Shown here in pieces: positions 51,188-60,887 of a stretch of 64,000 nucleotides of DNA. This stretch comes from Streptomyces sp. CB02009. Its GTDB lineage: Bacteria > Actinomycetota > Actinomycetes > Streptomycetales > Streptomycetaceae. Position 1 is the stretch's first letter. Every line of letters begins with the position of its first letter. Below the pieces are notes generated by a model that was not told the origin of the DNA, searched no databases, and worked only from the letters and a program-made list of their open reading frames with translations. The translations under genes were made by a program, and so were the position numbers. The stretch covers positions 872,441 through 936,440 of the forward strand of contig NZ_LIVV01000002.1 in the NCBI RefSeq assembly GCF_001905825.1, given 5' to 3'.

Positions 51188-51337
51188 AGACCTTCCGCTC
51201 CTCGTCCCGAGAGGCCCCCTCCGACCAGCGTACGCAGCGCTCCGGCCGCCCGCGCCCCAGCGGGCCCGCCCGGCGGGACCGGCCGCCGTCACCCGGCCAC
51301 CCCTCTGCGGTGGCCGGGTGCGCGGGGTGGGCGTTGC

Positions 51338-53587
51338 ATGGGAGGGAGCCTGGTCCACCCGTCTCGTCGAATGGGCGTTCACACAGTGGTCGGTGAAGAT
51401 CATCCGGACGGCCGGTCCGTCCCCGAGGGGCTGGGGGACGCCGTACTGGACGCGTTGTTCTCCCAGTCGCCCCTGGGCCTGCACGTGTACGACGCGGAGC
51501 TGCGTCTGATACGGGTGAACACGGCGGCCCGGCTGATGCGGGAGTTCCCGGTCGACCAGGTGCTCGGGCGCACGCTGCCGGAGATCCTGGGGTCCTTCGA
51601 CATCACCGACCCCGCGGCCGTGGAACGGGCCGCCCGCCGCGTGCTGGAGACCGGCGTGCCCGAGCTCGACATGAGCATCCGGTTCCGCGACCGCCGCGAC
51701 CCCCCGGTCGAGACCGTCTCCTCGGCGTCCGCGTTCCGCCTGCAGCGGGCCGACGGCACCGTGCTGGGGCTGGCCGCAGCCCTGACCGACATCACCGCCC
51801 GGGAACGGGCCGAGGCGGAGGTGCGCCTGCAGAACGAGGCGGCCGCGCGGATCGGAACCACGCTCGACGTCTTCCGTACGGCGGCCGAGTTCTGCGAGGT
51901 CGTCTCCCCGGCCCTGGCCGACACCGTGACCGTCGACGTCTACGACGTGGTCCTGCGCGGCCGGGCGCCCGCCGCGGACGCCCGCGACCGGGACCAGACC
52001 GTGCGACGCGTGGGATACCGCTCGGTCGCAGGACCGGACCGGCAGGGCGTTCCCGCCGTCGGCGAGGTGGACGTGTACCCGCCCGGCACGCCCCACCGGA
52101 CCGCCCTGGACACCCTGGCCCCCAAACTGATCCGACGACTGCGCCCGGACGCCCCCTGGCTCGACCCCCGGCGCCGCCGGTACGCCCGGATCCTGAACGC
52201 GCGGACGCACTCCATGCTGCTGGTTCCGATCCGGGCGCGCGGTGTGGTGCTCGGCCTGGCCTGCTTCTACCGCTGGCGCGAACCGACCCCGTTCGACCAC
52301 CGGCACCTCCGGCTCGCGCAGCAGCTCACCACGCTCGCGGGCCAGTGCCTGGACAACGCGCGCCTCTACGGGCGCGAGCGCTCGGCCGCCCGCGTCCTGT
52401 CCGGCGGTTTCGCCCAGGCGCAGGCGTCCGTGGTGACGGCCGTCGAACTCGCCCGCACCCACCTGCCGGCCGGCACGGGCGGCGGCTGGTCCGACGCCAT
52501 CTCCCTCTCCGGTTCCAGGGTCGCCCTCGTGGCCGGGGACACCACCTCCGGGACGTCGCGTCCCTCGGCGACGAGCGAGTTGCGCGCGGCGATCGAGGCG
52601 CTGGCCGACCTCGACCTGCCGCCGGACGACATCCTTCAGCGCCTGCACGACCTCGCCAGCCGCCCGAGCACCCCGCCGGACGCAGCCGCGCCCGATGTCC
52701 ATGCCCACGTCCGTGCCGGGGACAGCGACGGCGCCGATGCCGATGGCAGCGACGGTGACGGAGCGCGCGCCACCTGCCTCTGCCTCGTCTACGATCCGGT
52801 CACCCGCCTGTGCACCGCGGCGAGCGCGGGCCACCCGCCGCCCGTCCTGGTCCACCCGGGCGGCACCGTCGAACCGCTGGACGTCGCGGCCGGACCCCCT
52901 CTCGGGCAGGGCCTCGCGGAGTACAGGCTGACCGAACGCGTCCTGCCCGAAGGAAGCACCCTGCTGATCTGCAACACCGCTCTGCTGACCGCGGTCGGCG
53001 GCCGGGACGCGCTGCTGAGCCGGTTGCCCGACCTCGTCACCGACCCGCATCCCTCGCTTCAGGCCGCGTGCGACCGGTACGCCGAGGCCCTCGTGCCCGA
53101 GCAGCCGCTTCGCGACGCGTATCTGCTGCTGGCCCGAACCCGCACCCTCGGCGACTCCCAGACGAAGGCGTGGACCTTTCCGAACGCTCCGGAGAGCGCC
53201 GGGCAGGCCCGCAAACGAGTCGTGGACCAGCTCGCGGAATGGGGAATGGCCCAGGACGTCATCGACGACACCGCCCTCGTCGTCAGCGAGCTGGTCACCA
53301 ACTCCGTGCGCTACGCGAAGGGGCCGATCCAGCTGCGCCTCATCCACGACGGCGCGCTCGTGTGCGAGGTCTCCGACGACAGCAGCGCCAGTCCCCACCT
53401 CCGGCGCGCCCTGGACACGGACGAGAACGGCCGGGGCCTGTTCATCACCGCCCACCTCACCCAGCGCTGGGGCGTGCGGCCCTCAGGCCGCGGCAAGACG
53501 CTCTGGGCGTCCAGGACCCTCGACACGACCACCGAGGGAACGACCACCGAAGGAACGACCACCGAGGGAACGACCACCGAGGCGTGA
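51338..53587 (+). CDS. PAS-GAF-SpoIIE-like-HATPase signalling protein with degenerate phosphatase motifs
   Basis: A 749-residue multidomain regulator: PAS (about 30-150, [20 protein letters not shown]), GAF (about 165-320), a SpoIIE-like domain (about 345-600) and a GHKL ATPase of anti-sigma kinase type (about 620-730). The kinase motifs are intact: [20 protein letters not shown] and ENGRGLF. The phosphatase motifs look altered: GGWSDA for GDWYD, GDTTSGT for GDVxGHG and ICNTALLT for LYTDGLxE. It may thus act as a kinase with a non-catalytic sensor domain. The C-terminus is four TTTEG units. The ATG at 51338 is tentative; 51371 is also possible. Confidence 0.87.
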   Translation: MGGSLVHPSRRMGVHTVVGEDHPDGRSVPEGLGDAVLDALFSQSPLGLHVYDAELRLIRVNTAARLMREFPVDQVLGRTLPEILGSFDITDPAAVERAARRVLETGVPELDMSIRFRDRRDPPVETVSSASAFRLQRADGTVLGLAAALTDITARERAEAEVRLQNEAAARIGTTLDVFRTAAEFCEVVSPALADTVTVDVYDVVLRGRAPAADARDRDQTVRRVGYRSVAGPDRQGVPAVGEVDVYPPGTPHRTALDTLAPKLIRRLRPDAPWLDPRRRRYARILNARTHSMLLVPIRARGVVLGLACFYRWREPTPFDHRHLRLAQQLTTLAGQCLDNARLYGRERSAARVLSGGFAQAQASVVTAVELARTHLPAGTGGGWSDAISLSGSRVALVAGDTTSGTSRPSATSELRAAIEALADLDLPPDDILQRLHDLASRPSTPPDAAAPDVHAHVRAGDSDGADADGSDGDGARATCLCLVYDPVTRLCTAASAGHPPPVLVHPGGTVEPLDVAAGPPLGQGLAEYRLTERVLPEGSTLLICNTALLTAVGGRDALLSRLPDLVTDPHPSLQAACDRYAEALVPEQPLRDAYLLLARTRTLGDSQTKAWTFPNAPESAGQARKRVVDQLAEWGMAQDVIDDTALVVSELVTNSVRYAKGPIQLRLIHDGALVCEVSDDSSASPHLRRALDTDENGRGLFITAHLTQRWGVRPSGRGKTLWASRTLDTTTEGTTTEGTTTEGTTTEA
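53525..53584. repeat. 15-base tandem repeat at the end of the kinase gene
   Basis: Four nearly identical units of GAACGACCACCGAGG-type sequence encode TTTEG repeats just before the stop codon. Being in frame, gain or loss of a unit would only change tail length. Confidence 0.85.
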
Positions 53588-53603
53588 CTGGGGCCGAGGA
53601 TCG

Positions 53604-53885
53604 TCAGGCCGGGGCCGCGGAGGTACCGGCGGTACCGGGGGGATCGTTCGGATCCGTCTCGGTGAGGCGGCGGGCCAGGACGTGCTGGGCAGGAGCCTGG
53701 TGCCCGCCCGAGGCGAGGATGCGCACCTCGTCCTGCTCGCTGATCTCCGCTCGGATGATGCCGGTGGCGTCGGCGTAGACCGCGTGGCCGCCGGGCCCTT
53801 TGGAAGAGGTGCGCTCGACGGTCACGACGTCCTGCGCCGAACCCGTTTCGTCGGCGAATACCAGCTCGTATCGGACTGGGCTCAT
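53604..53885 (-). CDS. Small conserved hypothetical protein
   Basis: A 93-residue soluble protein (MSPVRYELVFADETGSAQDVVTVERT and on) with alternating beta strands up to residue 70 and a Pro/Ala-rich tail. Similar small proteins occur in streptomycetes, and the start resembles DUF6296, which I cannot confirm. It converges on the kinase gene, ending 17 bases past that stop. The ATG at 53885 is preferred over one nine bases upstream. No function can be given. Confidence 0.55.
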   Translation of the reverse strand: MSPVRYELVFADETGSAQDVVTVERTSSKGPGGHAVYADATGIIRAEISEQDEVRILASGGHQAPAQHVLARRLTETDPNDPPGTAGTSAAPA

Positions 53886-54091
53886 TTCGCCCACTCTACG
53901 CCGCGAGCCCCCGGCCCGCCCCCGGCCGACCGGCCGAGAACCCGCTGGTTAGAGTGGTGCCGGGCCGCGCCGCCGCACGAGGGCCGGGCGCGGGACCGGG
54001 CCGACTGTCGACCACAGGGGCCCGGGAGAACGAACGCCCCCACTCCGCCTCGTACGGCCCACGGCCGCCTGCCCCGGAAACACCGCATCAC

Positions 54092-54769
54092 ATGAGTACC
54101 GACATCGCTCCGCATACCGACCCCGCCGTGACCGAACCCGCTGTGACCGACACCGCCGCCATCGCCCCTGCCGTGACCGGCCCCGTCGCGACCGGCTCCG
54201 TCACGACGGATCCCGCCGCGACCGATCCCTCCGTGACCGGCTCCGGCGCCGTCCCCCTCAGCCGCCGGTCGCGCCTGGCCCGTTTGGCCGGCCGTGCCCC
54301 GGCGCGGCCGGCGCCCGCGGCCGCCGCCCACAACGTCAGCGCCGCCACCGCGGCCCTCCTCGCGCTCGTGGCGATCGGCGCCGCCCTCCACGAGCCCGTA
54401 CTCATACCCCCGCTCGCCGCCAGCGCCGCCCTGGTCCACTGCGCCCCCGCGCTGCCGCTGGCCCAGCCGCGAAGCGTGGTCGTCGGCCACCTCCTCGGCG
54501 CCGCCGCCGGATACGCGGTGGGCCTCGCGGGGCACGGCAGCGCATGGGCCGCCGCGCTCGCCGCAGGTGTCACCCTCGCCCTCACGACCCTGGCCCGGAC
54601 TCCGCACTCGCCCGCCTGCGCCACCGCCGTCGTCATCGTCCTCCAGGATCCCGCGCCGGGCAGGTTCGTCCCCCTGCTGTTCGGGTCCACGGTGCTGCTC
54701 GTCCTGACCGCGTACGCCGCGTCCCGCGTCCGGCGCGCGGCACCGAGGTACCCCGCCTACTGGTGGTGA
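54092..54769 (+). CDS. HPP-family membrane protein
   Basis: A 225-residue protein. The first 60 residues are a low-complexity Thr/Val/Pro/Ala tail of degenerate five-residue units (DPAVT, EPAVT, GPVAT). About four or five membrane helices follow (80-215). The segment PVLIPPLAASAALVHCAPALPLAQPRSVVVGHLLGAAAGYAVG carries the HPP family pattern, with the PLAQPR/GH region conserved, and HSPACATAVVIVLQDP fits its second half. Some HPP proteins are nitrite transporters; most are uncharacterised. The ATG at 54092 is chosen over a GTG 138 bases upstream, which would add basic low-complexity sequence. Confidence 0.8.
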   Translation: MSTDIAPHTDPAVTEPAVTDTAAIAPAVTGPVATGSVTTDPAATDPSVTGSGAVPLSRRSRLARLAGRAPARPAPAAAAHNVSAATAALLALVAIGAALHEPVLIPPLAASAALVHCAPALPLAQPRSVVVGHLLGAAAGYAVGLAGHGSAWAAALAAGVTLALTTLARTPHSPACATAVVIVLQDPAPGRFVPLLFGSTVLLVLTAYAASRVRRAAPRYPAYWW

Positions 54770-54850
54770 GCCGCCCCGGTCGCCCCGGTCGCTCCCGTCG
54801 CTCCGGTCCCCAGGCCGCTCCGGTCGTCCTCGCCGGGCTCCCCGCGGGCG

Positions 54851-55765
54851 TCACGAGCGCCGACGGTCGCCCCGCTCGGCCAGCACGCGATCGAGTGCCG
54901 CCCGGCCCACGGGTCCCCAGTGCGACTTGCCTCCGGGAAGACCCCGATCTCCGCTCTGCCCCATGAGCATCAGGAAGAGGCTCTTCAGCACGGCCAGCCC
55001 GCGCGCACGCCGGATCGCCGCGTCGTCCGCGACCGCGTACACGTCGAAGAAGCGGGAGGCCGTGCCCGGGGGGAGCAGCACCCACGCGGCAGCGAGGTCC
55101 CACGCCGGGTCGCCGGCGAACATGTCGCCGAAGTCGACGACGCCCGCGAGCGTCCCGTCCGAGACGACGACGTTCGCGGGATGGAGGTCGCCGTGCACCC
55201 ACAAGGGCGGGCCCTCCCACGCCCCGGCCGCGACGGCCTCGTCCCAGACGGCCCGGAGGCCGGTCACGAGGTCGTCGGGGGCGGCGGCCCGCAGGAACTG
55301 CTCGAAGCCGTCCGTGCAGTCCCGGGGGTGGGCGCCGCGGTCCCGGGGAGCCGGCGCGTCGGCGGGGGCCTGCACATGGAGCGCCCGGAGGAACCCGGCC
55401 AGCGCTTCGGCCGCGTGGGCGCCGCGGCTGATCGAGCCGTGGTCCAGCGGCTCGCCGGGAACCCACGTCATCACGGTCCAGTGCTTGGGGAAGCGCTCGG
55501 ACGGTTCGCCGGACCGCACCGGCGTCGGCACCGGGAGCGGCAGGCGAGGGGCCAGCACGGGAAGCCAGCGCCGCTCCTTGAGCTGAAGTTCCGGGGTGGG
55601 GTCCATGCGCTGCATGCGCACGGCCAACTCGTCTCCGAGGCGCCACATCTGGTTGCCCCAGCCGCCCGCCACCTCGCGGACGGCGAGCCCGGCAAGGTCG
55701 GGATGCTGCTCCCGCAGCAGGTCGCGGACCAGGTCTGCGGTGATCTCGAACTCGGTGTCGGTCAT
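54851..55765 (-). CDS. Aminoglycoside phosphotransferase (APH)-family kinase
   Basis: A 304-residue protein kinase-like enzyme. The Brenner motif is WVHGDLHPANVVV (catalytic Asp, then Asn) and the metal-binding motif is VVDFGDMFAGDPAWDLA. The N-lobe includes VREVAGGWGNQMWRLGDELAVRM and WTVMTWVPGE. Such proteins phosphorylate aminoglycosides, homoserine, choline or other small molecules; nothing nearby defines the substrate, and resistance should not be assumed. The ATG at 55765 has no ribosome binding site; TACTGT at 55779-55774 (minus strand) sits eight bases upstream, so the message may be leaderless. Confidence 0.88.
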   Translation of the reverse strand: MTDTEFEITADLVRDLLREQHPDLAGLAVREVAGGWGNQMWRLGDELAVRMQRMDPTPELQLKERRWLPVLAPRLPLPVPTPVRSGEPSERFPKHWTVMTWVPGEPLDHGSISRGAHAAEALAGFLRALHVQAPADAPAPRDRGAHPRDCTDGFEQFLRAAAPDDLVTGLRAVWDEAVAAGAWEGPPLWVHGDLHPANVVVSDGTLAGVVDFGDMFAGDPAWDLAAAWVLLPPGTASRFFDVYAVADDAAIRRARGLAVLKSLFLMLMGQSGDRGLPGGKSHWGPVGRAALDRVLAERGDRRRS

Positions 55766-55869
55766 GCGGAGTCACAGTACTGAGGCAGGGGACGGGAGGA
55801 TCGCCCGCAATCGCCTGTCGATCCGGCCCCGGGGCGTGCTCGCAGGCCCAGCGGGCCCGGCCGGACCCC

Positions 55870-57300
55870 CTAGCGAAGCCAGCCCTTCCGTGCCCCTCGG
55901 GCCGGCTCGTCAGGGGCGGCCGCGTCGAGGGTAAGTTCCCACTGGTGCCTGCTCTTGTCGATGGTGACCAGGAGGGGCCCGCTGGGCAGGGCGACCTTCT
56001 CCCTGACCCGGCGACCGTTCCACTCGTACACGATCCGCTTGGCCGGGCGCCTCAGGTCACCGGGGGTGTCACCCCAGTGGTAGTGCATCTGGAACCAGCC
56101 CTTGTGGGGGTCCTCCGCCCGCACCTTCAACTCGGCCGCTGGGCCGGTGCGGAGGAAGACCTCATGGCCGCTGCCGGTGACGGTGCCGAAGTCCAGCGGC
56201 AGGGCCGCCGACAGGGGCAGGACCGTGAGCTGCCAGGCCCCGGAGTTGCGCACCTTCAGAGTGAGCGGCCCGCCCTTGCGGTGGGGCACCATCAGCTGCC
56301 GGCCGTAGTGATCGGGCAGGTCTGACAGGAAGACATCGTCCTCGCGGCCGGGGATCTTGACGGAGAGGAAGTTGTACTCCTCCGTTCGTGCCTCCAGGAT
56401 CACCGGCTCCCCGTTGGGCGGGAACGGCAGGTCCACGGTGACGGTCTTCGCCCCCTTGCCGCGATAGACGCGCGGTTCGAACGTGAAGAAGCCGGCCGCC
56501 CAGGAGGGGGGTTCGACGGATGCGCCGACGGCGGGCGCCCCGGCGGCGTACGCGGGCACGAACCCGGCGGGCGCAGAGACGAGCGGGACGGGTGAGGCGG
56601 CGTACGGAGCGGCGTCGCTCGACGTACCGGGCGCGGGCGACACCTTGCCCACCCCGGCGAGCGGCACCGGGCCGGGCGCGGAGGGCACGGCCGGCGACGC
56701 CGAGGGGGTCACCGGCGCAGGCGAGGGGGTCACCGGCGCCGGTGCAGCCACTGCCGTCACCGCCGTCGCTGCCGTCACCGCCCCCGAGCCCCCCACGTCC
56801 CTGGTCAGGCCCGCGAGCCCGTCCTCGTAGCCCTGCCCCACCGCGCGGAACCGCCATGCGCCGTCGCGCCGGTACAGCTCACCGAGTACGAACGCGGTCT
56901 CGGCGGTGGCGTCCGTGACCGCGTACTGCGCGACGACGGCGGCGTCGAACGTGCTCACCTGGGCGTAGAGACCGGGCACCTGCCCGAAGGTCCCGTCCGC
57001 GCAGGATCCGACTATCAGGACCCGCTGGACGTCGGGTTCGACGCGGAGCAGGTCCACCTCCAGCCATTCGGCGAGCTGTCCGGCGCCCTGCCCCGTACCG
57101 ACGTGCCGGACGGCGCCCGAGGGGTGGACGGGCCGGTGGTGGAAGACGATGTCGGCATCGCCGCGCACCGCTCCGGCGGCGTCGAGCAGCAGGGCCGCGG
57201 CGGACACGGTCGGCGCACCGGGCACCGACTGCCGGCCCACGGCGACACGCAGAGGGACGGCGGGGACGGGCGCGTTGGCACCCTTGATCATGTACGTCAT
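55870..57300 (-). CDS. TerD-family protein with C-terminal extension
   Basis: A 476-residue protein. The N-terminal TerD domain (about 1-175) starts MTYMIKGANAPVPAVPLRVAV and includes ADIVFHHRPVHPSGAVRHVG and the calcium-binding-type acidic stretch typical of tellurite-resistance proteins. A long Pro/Ala/Val-rich linker follows (about 180-280), then a second beta-rich domain (about 285-476) with FNPN-less TerD-like features such as NGEPVILEARTEEYNFLSVKIP and HYHWGDTPGD, which I do not recognise. TerD-type proteins are linked to stress and cell-surface processes in streptomycetes. The ATG at 57300 is tentative; 57291 is possible. Confidence 0.8.
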   Translation of the reverse strand: MTYMIKGANAPVPAVPLRVAVGRQSVPGAPTVSAAALLLDAAGAVRGDADIVFHHRPVHPSGAVRHVGTGQGAGQLAEWLEVDLLRVEPDVQRVLIVGSCADGTFGQVPGLYAQVSTFDAAVVAQYAVTDATAETAFVLGELYRRDGAWRFRAVGQGYEDGLAGLTRDVGGSGAVTAATAVTAVAAPAPVTPSPAPVTPSASPAVPSAPGPVPLAGVGKVSPAPGTSSDAAPYAASPVPLVSAPAGFVPAYAAGAPAVGASVEPPSWAAGFFTFEPRVYRGKGAKTVTVDLPFPPNGEPVILEARTEEYNFLSVKIPGREDDVFLSDLPDHYGRQLMVPHRKGGPLTLKVRNSGAWQLTVLPLSAALPLDFGTVTGSGHEVFLRTGPAAELKVRAEDPHKGWFQMHYHWGDTPGDLRRPAKRIVYEWNGRRVREKVALPSGPLLVTIDKSRHQWELTLDAAAPDEPARGARKGWLR

Positions 57301-57548
57301 ACGGCACATGGTGACAGCGGAGCGGATGCCCGGAGAAGATCTCCGGCGCGGAACACATCCTTCCGGCCGGGACGCGCTCTTGACCGCGGCGGAGCCCCTG
57401 CCGCCGCCACGACGCCACCCCCTGACGACGTGTCGGGCCGTACGTGACTCGGATGCCGCGCGTTCGTCGGCGTTTCGTATGTCCCTTTTCTGGCAGTCTG
57501 CTGCTTCATATGCCTGACAGGGCACTGGAACATCCCCAGGGGGTGCGG

Positions 57549-59225
57549 GTGAACGCGGTGAAGCGGAGCCGGACGACGAGGACCGCGGCGGGAGTCTCGG
57601 CCGCGGTGCTCCTGCTGCTCGCGGGATGCGACGTGCCGGGGGTCTACCGCCCCGCCCGCCCCGCGAGCGGTGGTCCGTTCACCTTCTACGTGAGTCCGGA
57701 CGGCGACGACCAGAACGACGGCATGACGCCGCAGAGGCCCTGGCGGACCCTCGACCACGCGAACACCGCGAACTTCCGGCCCGGCGACAGGCTCCGGCTC
57801 AAGGGCGGCGAACGGTTCCCCGGCACCGTCACCCTGGAGGAGGACGAGGCGGGCAGCGCCGCGCGGCCCGTGGTGATCGAGTCGTACGGCACGGGCCGCG
57901 CCACCATCGAGCCCCGCGGCACCTCGGGCATCACCGTGCACGACACGGCGGGCGTGGAGATCAGGAACATCGCGCTGGTCGGCGACCGCACGGCGCTGCG
58001 CGAAGGAGTGGGGATCGCCTTTCGCGCCACCCGCCCCGGGGAGCGGAGGCTCGCCCACGTCAGGATCACGAACGTGGAGGCACGGGGCTTCCAGAACGGG
58101 ATCAGCGTCGGCACGGACGGCGACGCCGTCACGGGCTACAGCGACGTGCGCATCAGCGATGTCTCCGTGCATCACAACCTGGAGGCCGGACTCGTCTTCT
58201 ACGGACCGGAGTTCGAGGCGGACGGCCCCGCCTACGCGCACTCCGGGCTGCGGATCGAGCGGGTCACGGCGTACTCCAACACCGGCGACCCGGACAGCGC
58301 CGGGCGCAACACCGGCAGTGGCATCGCCCTCGGCAGCGTCCGGGACGCGAGGGTGACGCGCTCGGTGGCCCACGACAACGGCGCCCGCTCCGCCGCAGAC
58401 GCCCAGGAGGGCCCCGAGGGCATCTGGGTCTACGACTCGACCGACGTGGTCCTGGAGAACAACCGCTCCTACCGGAACCGGACCGGCTCGCGCGTGGACG
58501 GCGGCGGTTTCGGCCTCGACAACAACGTGTCGCACTCGGTCGTGCAGTACAACCTCGCCTACGGCAACGACGGGCCCGGGTTCCTCGTCTACTCCGGACA
58601 GGCGACCGGGGCCCATCGGGACAACGTCGTCCGCTTCAACATGAGCTGGGACGACGCGCGGAAGCTCCCCGAGTACGGCGGCATCGTCGCCTACGGCTCC
58701 CTCATGAAGAACCTGGACATCTACCACAACACGGTCGTGATGCGGACGCGGAACCTCGCCTCCGCGCAGGCGGCGGGAAACCGGCCTCCGGCCCTGCGGT
58801 TGCGCGACGGCATGAGCGGCGTCAGTATCCACGACAACATCCTGGCCACCGACGGGGGTCCGCTGGTCGAGGCCGAGTCGTCGTACCTTCCGGGCACGCA
58901 CCAGTTGCGGCGCAACGTCTACCACAGCATGGGCCCCTGGTCGCTGGGCTGGGGGAGCCGCCGCTTCACGGACCTCGCCGACTGGCGTACCGCCTCCGGT
59001 CAGGAACTCGTCGACGGTGGGGCGACCGGAACCGGCGACGACCCCTGTCTGCGCGCGCTGACGGTACCCGTCACCGACCCGGCCGGGGCCGAGAACATGG
59101 TGCCGCGCTGCGAGGACGAGGTGTCCGTGAGCATGGGCCCGCAGGCCTCGGGCATCGACGCGGGTCCCGTCGACTACTTCGGCCACCGGCTCCCGGACGT
59201 CCTGCGCCCCGGCGCCGCCCAGTAG
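57549..59225 (+). CDS. Right-handed parallel beta-helix lipoprotein
   Basis: A 558-residue extracellular protein. The GTG at 57549 gives a compact lipoprotein signal (VNAVKRSRTTRTAAGVSAAV, then LLLLAGC lipobox); AGGGGG lies six bases upstream. An ATG at 57510 would add 13 residues. The mature protein has FYVSPDGDDQNDGMTPQRPWRTLDHA, the opening typical of extracellular polysaccharide lyase/NosD-like helices, and then repeated beta-helix turns (ITVHDTAGVEIRNIALVG, LENNRSYRNRTGS, HSVVQYNLAYGNDG). It may cleave or modify a polysaccharide. It converges on a polysaccharide-synthesis operon, and that context supports a role with its product. Confidence 0.85.
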   Translation: MNAVKRSRTTRTAAGVSAAVLLLLAGCDVPGVYRPARPASGGPFTFYVSPDGDDQNDGMTPQRPWRTLDHANTANFRPGDRLRLKGGERFPGTVTLEEDEAGSAARPVVIESYGTGRATIEPRGTSGITVHDTAGVEIRNIALVGDRTALREGVGIAFRATRPGERRLAHVRITNVEARGFQNGISVGTDGDAVTGYSDVRISDVSVHHNLEAGLVFYGPEFEADGPAYAHSGLRIERVTAYSNTGDPDSAGRNTGSGIALGSVRDARVTRSVAHDNGARSAADAQEGPEGIWVYDSTDVVLENNRSYRNRTGSRVDGGGFGLDNNVSHSVVQYNLAYGNDGPGFLVYSGQATGAHRDNVVRFNMSWDDARKLPEYGGIVAYGSLMKNLDIYHNTVVMRTRNLASAQAAGNRPPALRLRDGMSGVSIHDNILATDGGPLVEAESSYLPGTHQLRRNVYHSMGPWSLGWGSRRFTDLADWRTASGQELVDGGATGTGDDPCLRALTVPVTDPAGAENMVPRCEDEVSVSMGPQASGIDAGPVDYFGHRLPDVLRPGAAQ

Positions 59226-59339
59226 CGCAACCGCCGAGCCGGACATCGCCCCCCCCGGGGCCGGGCACACGACGTCTGTCTCCGACTCACCGACTCTCCG
59301 GCGCGTTCCCGGCGACGCCCTCGCCGACCCGACGTGCCA

Positions 59340-59390
59340 CGACGCCGTCCCGCCCGCCCGGTCGACGACCGGACGGGCGGGACGGCGTCG
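59340..59390. terminator. Bidirectional terminator between the beta-helix gene and the polysaccharide operon
   Basis: A 17-base outer stem (59340-59356 with 59374-59390) and a six-base inner stem (CCGGTC with GACCGG) are separated by one mismatch and close on a GAC loop. It lies between converging stop codons at 59225 and 59406. Confidence 0.9.
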
Positions 59391-59405
59391 GCGTGCCGGG
59401 GCGGT

Positions 59406-60842
59406 CTAGGACCGGCCGGTCGGCAGAGCCGGTGACCGGAGGTCGGTGGGGGCGGTCTCGACGGTCGGCGAGGCGATCGTGGCCCGGAGCGGCTTGTCCG
59501 CCCGGGCGGCCTGCGCCCGGTCCGCCGGTACGGGACGGCCGAGCGCCTCGACGGTCCAGCCGGCGGCCCGCCACTCGTCGTGCGGGAGCGTGTTGCGCGC
59601 GTCGACGAGGACGGGCCTGCGGACCACCCGGGCCAGCTTCACCGGGTCCAGCTCGCGGTACTGTCCCCACTCGGTGAGGTGCAGGACGAGCTCCGCCCCC
59701 TGGCATGCCGTCAGGAGGTCGGCCTCGCAGTGCAGTTCCGGACGGGCGCGGCGAGCGTTCGGGATGCCCTCGGGGTCGTGCACCCGGACGTCGGCGCCCT
59801 CCCGGTGCAGCGCCGCCGCCACCGCCAACGCCGGCGAGTCGCGCACGTCGTCGCTGTTCGGCTTGAAGGTGGCGCCCAGGACGGCCGTCCGGCGGTTGGC
59901 CAGGTCGCCGCCGGCCAGTCGACGGGCGAGGTCGACCGTCCGTGTCCGCTGCCGTTCGTTGATCTCGTCGACCTGGGCCAGGAAGTCCACCGCGGGGCCG
60001 GCGCCGAGCTCCTGGGCACGGGCGGTGAACGCCCGGATGTCCTTGGGCAGGCAGCCGCCGCCGAAGCCGAGGCCGGCGTTGAGGAACCGCCGGCCGATCC
60101 GGGTGTCGTGGCCGAGGGCGTCGGCGAGGGTGACCACGTCCGCTCCCGAGGCGTCGCACACCTCGGCCATCGCGTTGATGAAGGAGATCTTCGTGGCGAG
60201 GAAGGAGTTGGCCGCGCCCTTCACGAGCTCGGCCGTGCTCGGGTCGGTGCTGATGTACGGGACGCCCGCCTCCAGCATCGGGGCGTACACGCGGCGCAGG
60301 GTCTCGTCCGCCTCCCGGCCGACCGTGCCGACGACGATCCGGTCCGGCCGCAGGGTGTCCTCGACGGCGAAGCCCTCCCGCAGGAACTCGGGGTTCCACG
60401 CCACCTCGGCCCGTACACCGGCCGGGGCGAGCCCCGCGATGCGGTCGGTCAGGCGCGCCGTGGTGCCCACCGGCACGGTCGACTTGCCGACCACCAGGCA
60501 GGAGGCGGGCAGGTGCGGCACGAGCCCGTCGACGACGGCGTCGACGTACCGCAGGTCGGCCGCGTGGGAGCCGGCCCGCTGGGGCGTGCCCACACAGATG
60601 AAGTGGACCTCGCCGTGCGTCGCGGCCTCGCGCAGGCTGGTGCCGAAGCGCAGACGCCCGGAGGCGAGGGCGCGGGTGAGCACCTCGTCGAAGCCCGGTT
60701 CGTAGAAGGGGGGACGGCCCTCCGCGAGGGCCGTGATCTTGTCGGCGTCGACGTCGACGCCGAGGACGTCGTGTCCGATGTCGGCCATGCACGCGGCGTG
60801 CACGGCTCCGAGGTAGCCCGTTCCGATGACGGTCAACCGCAT
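59406..60842 (-). CDS. UDP-glucose 6-dehydrogenase-type nucleotide-sugar dehydrogenase
   Basis: A 478-residue enzyme of the UDP-glucose/GDP-mannose dehydrogenase family, oxidising a nucleotide sugar to its uronic acid with two NAD+. The NAD fold is IGTGYLGAVHAACMADIGHDV, the catalytic Cys264 is in GFGGGCLPKD, and Lys208 in AELVKGAANSFLATKISFIN is the expected conserved lysine. The C-terminal UDP-binding domain has LGATFKPNSDDVRDSPAL. It is the last gene of the operon, 45 bases after galE. UDP-glucuronate is the most likely product. The tail after VEALGRP is a disordered addition. Confidence 0.93.
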   Translation of the reverse strand: MRLTVIGTGYLGAVHAACMADIGHDVLGVDVDADKITALAEGRPPFYEPGFDEVLTRALASGRLRFGTSLREAATHGEVHFICVGTPQRAGSHAADLRYVDAVVDGLVPHLPASCLVVGKSTVPVGTTARLTDRIAGLAPAGVRAEVAWNPEFLREGFAVEDTLRPDRIVVGTVGREADETLRRVYAPMLEAGVPYISTDPSTAELVKGAANSFLATKISFINAMAEVCDASGADVVTLADALGHDTRIGRRFLNAGLGFGGGCLPKDIRAFTARAQELGAGPAVDFLAQVDEINERQRTRTVDLARRLAGGDLANRRTAVLGATFKPNSDDVRDSPALAVAAALHREGADVRVHDPEGIPNARRARPELHCEADLLTACQGAELVLHLTEWGQYRELDPVKLARVVRRPVLVDARNTLPHDEWRAAGWTVEALGRPVPADRAQAARADKPLRATIASPTVETAPTDLRSPALPTGRS

Positions 60843-60887
60843 GCGGTGCTCTCCTGTCTGAACGCGAAAGCGGGGGTGTACGACGGG

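Noticed and set aside
49943..53455. A long minus-strand reading upstream of the PP2C phosphatase
   Set aside because: The part beyond 51187 is antisense to the kinase gene and low-complexity. The PAS domain starts right after the GTG at 51187.
54851..55765. An aminoglycoside resistance gene
   Set aside because: Fold and motifs fit the broad APH family, which includes many non-resistance kinases; nothing in the sequence or context shows a drug substrate.
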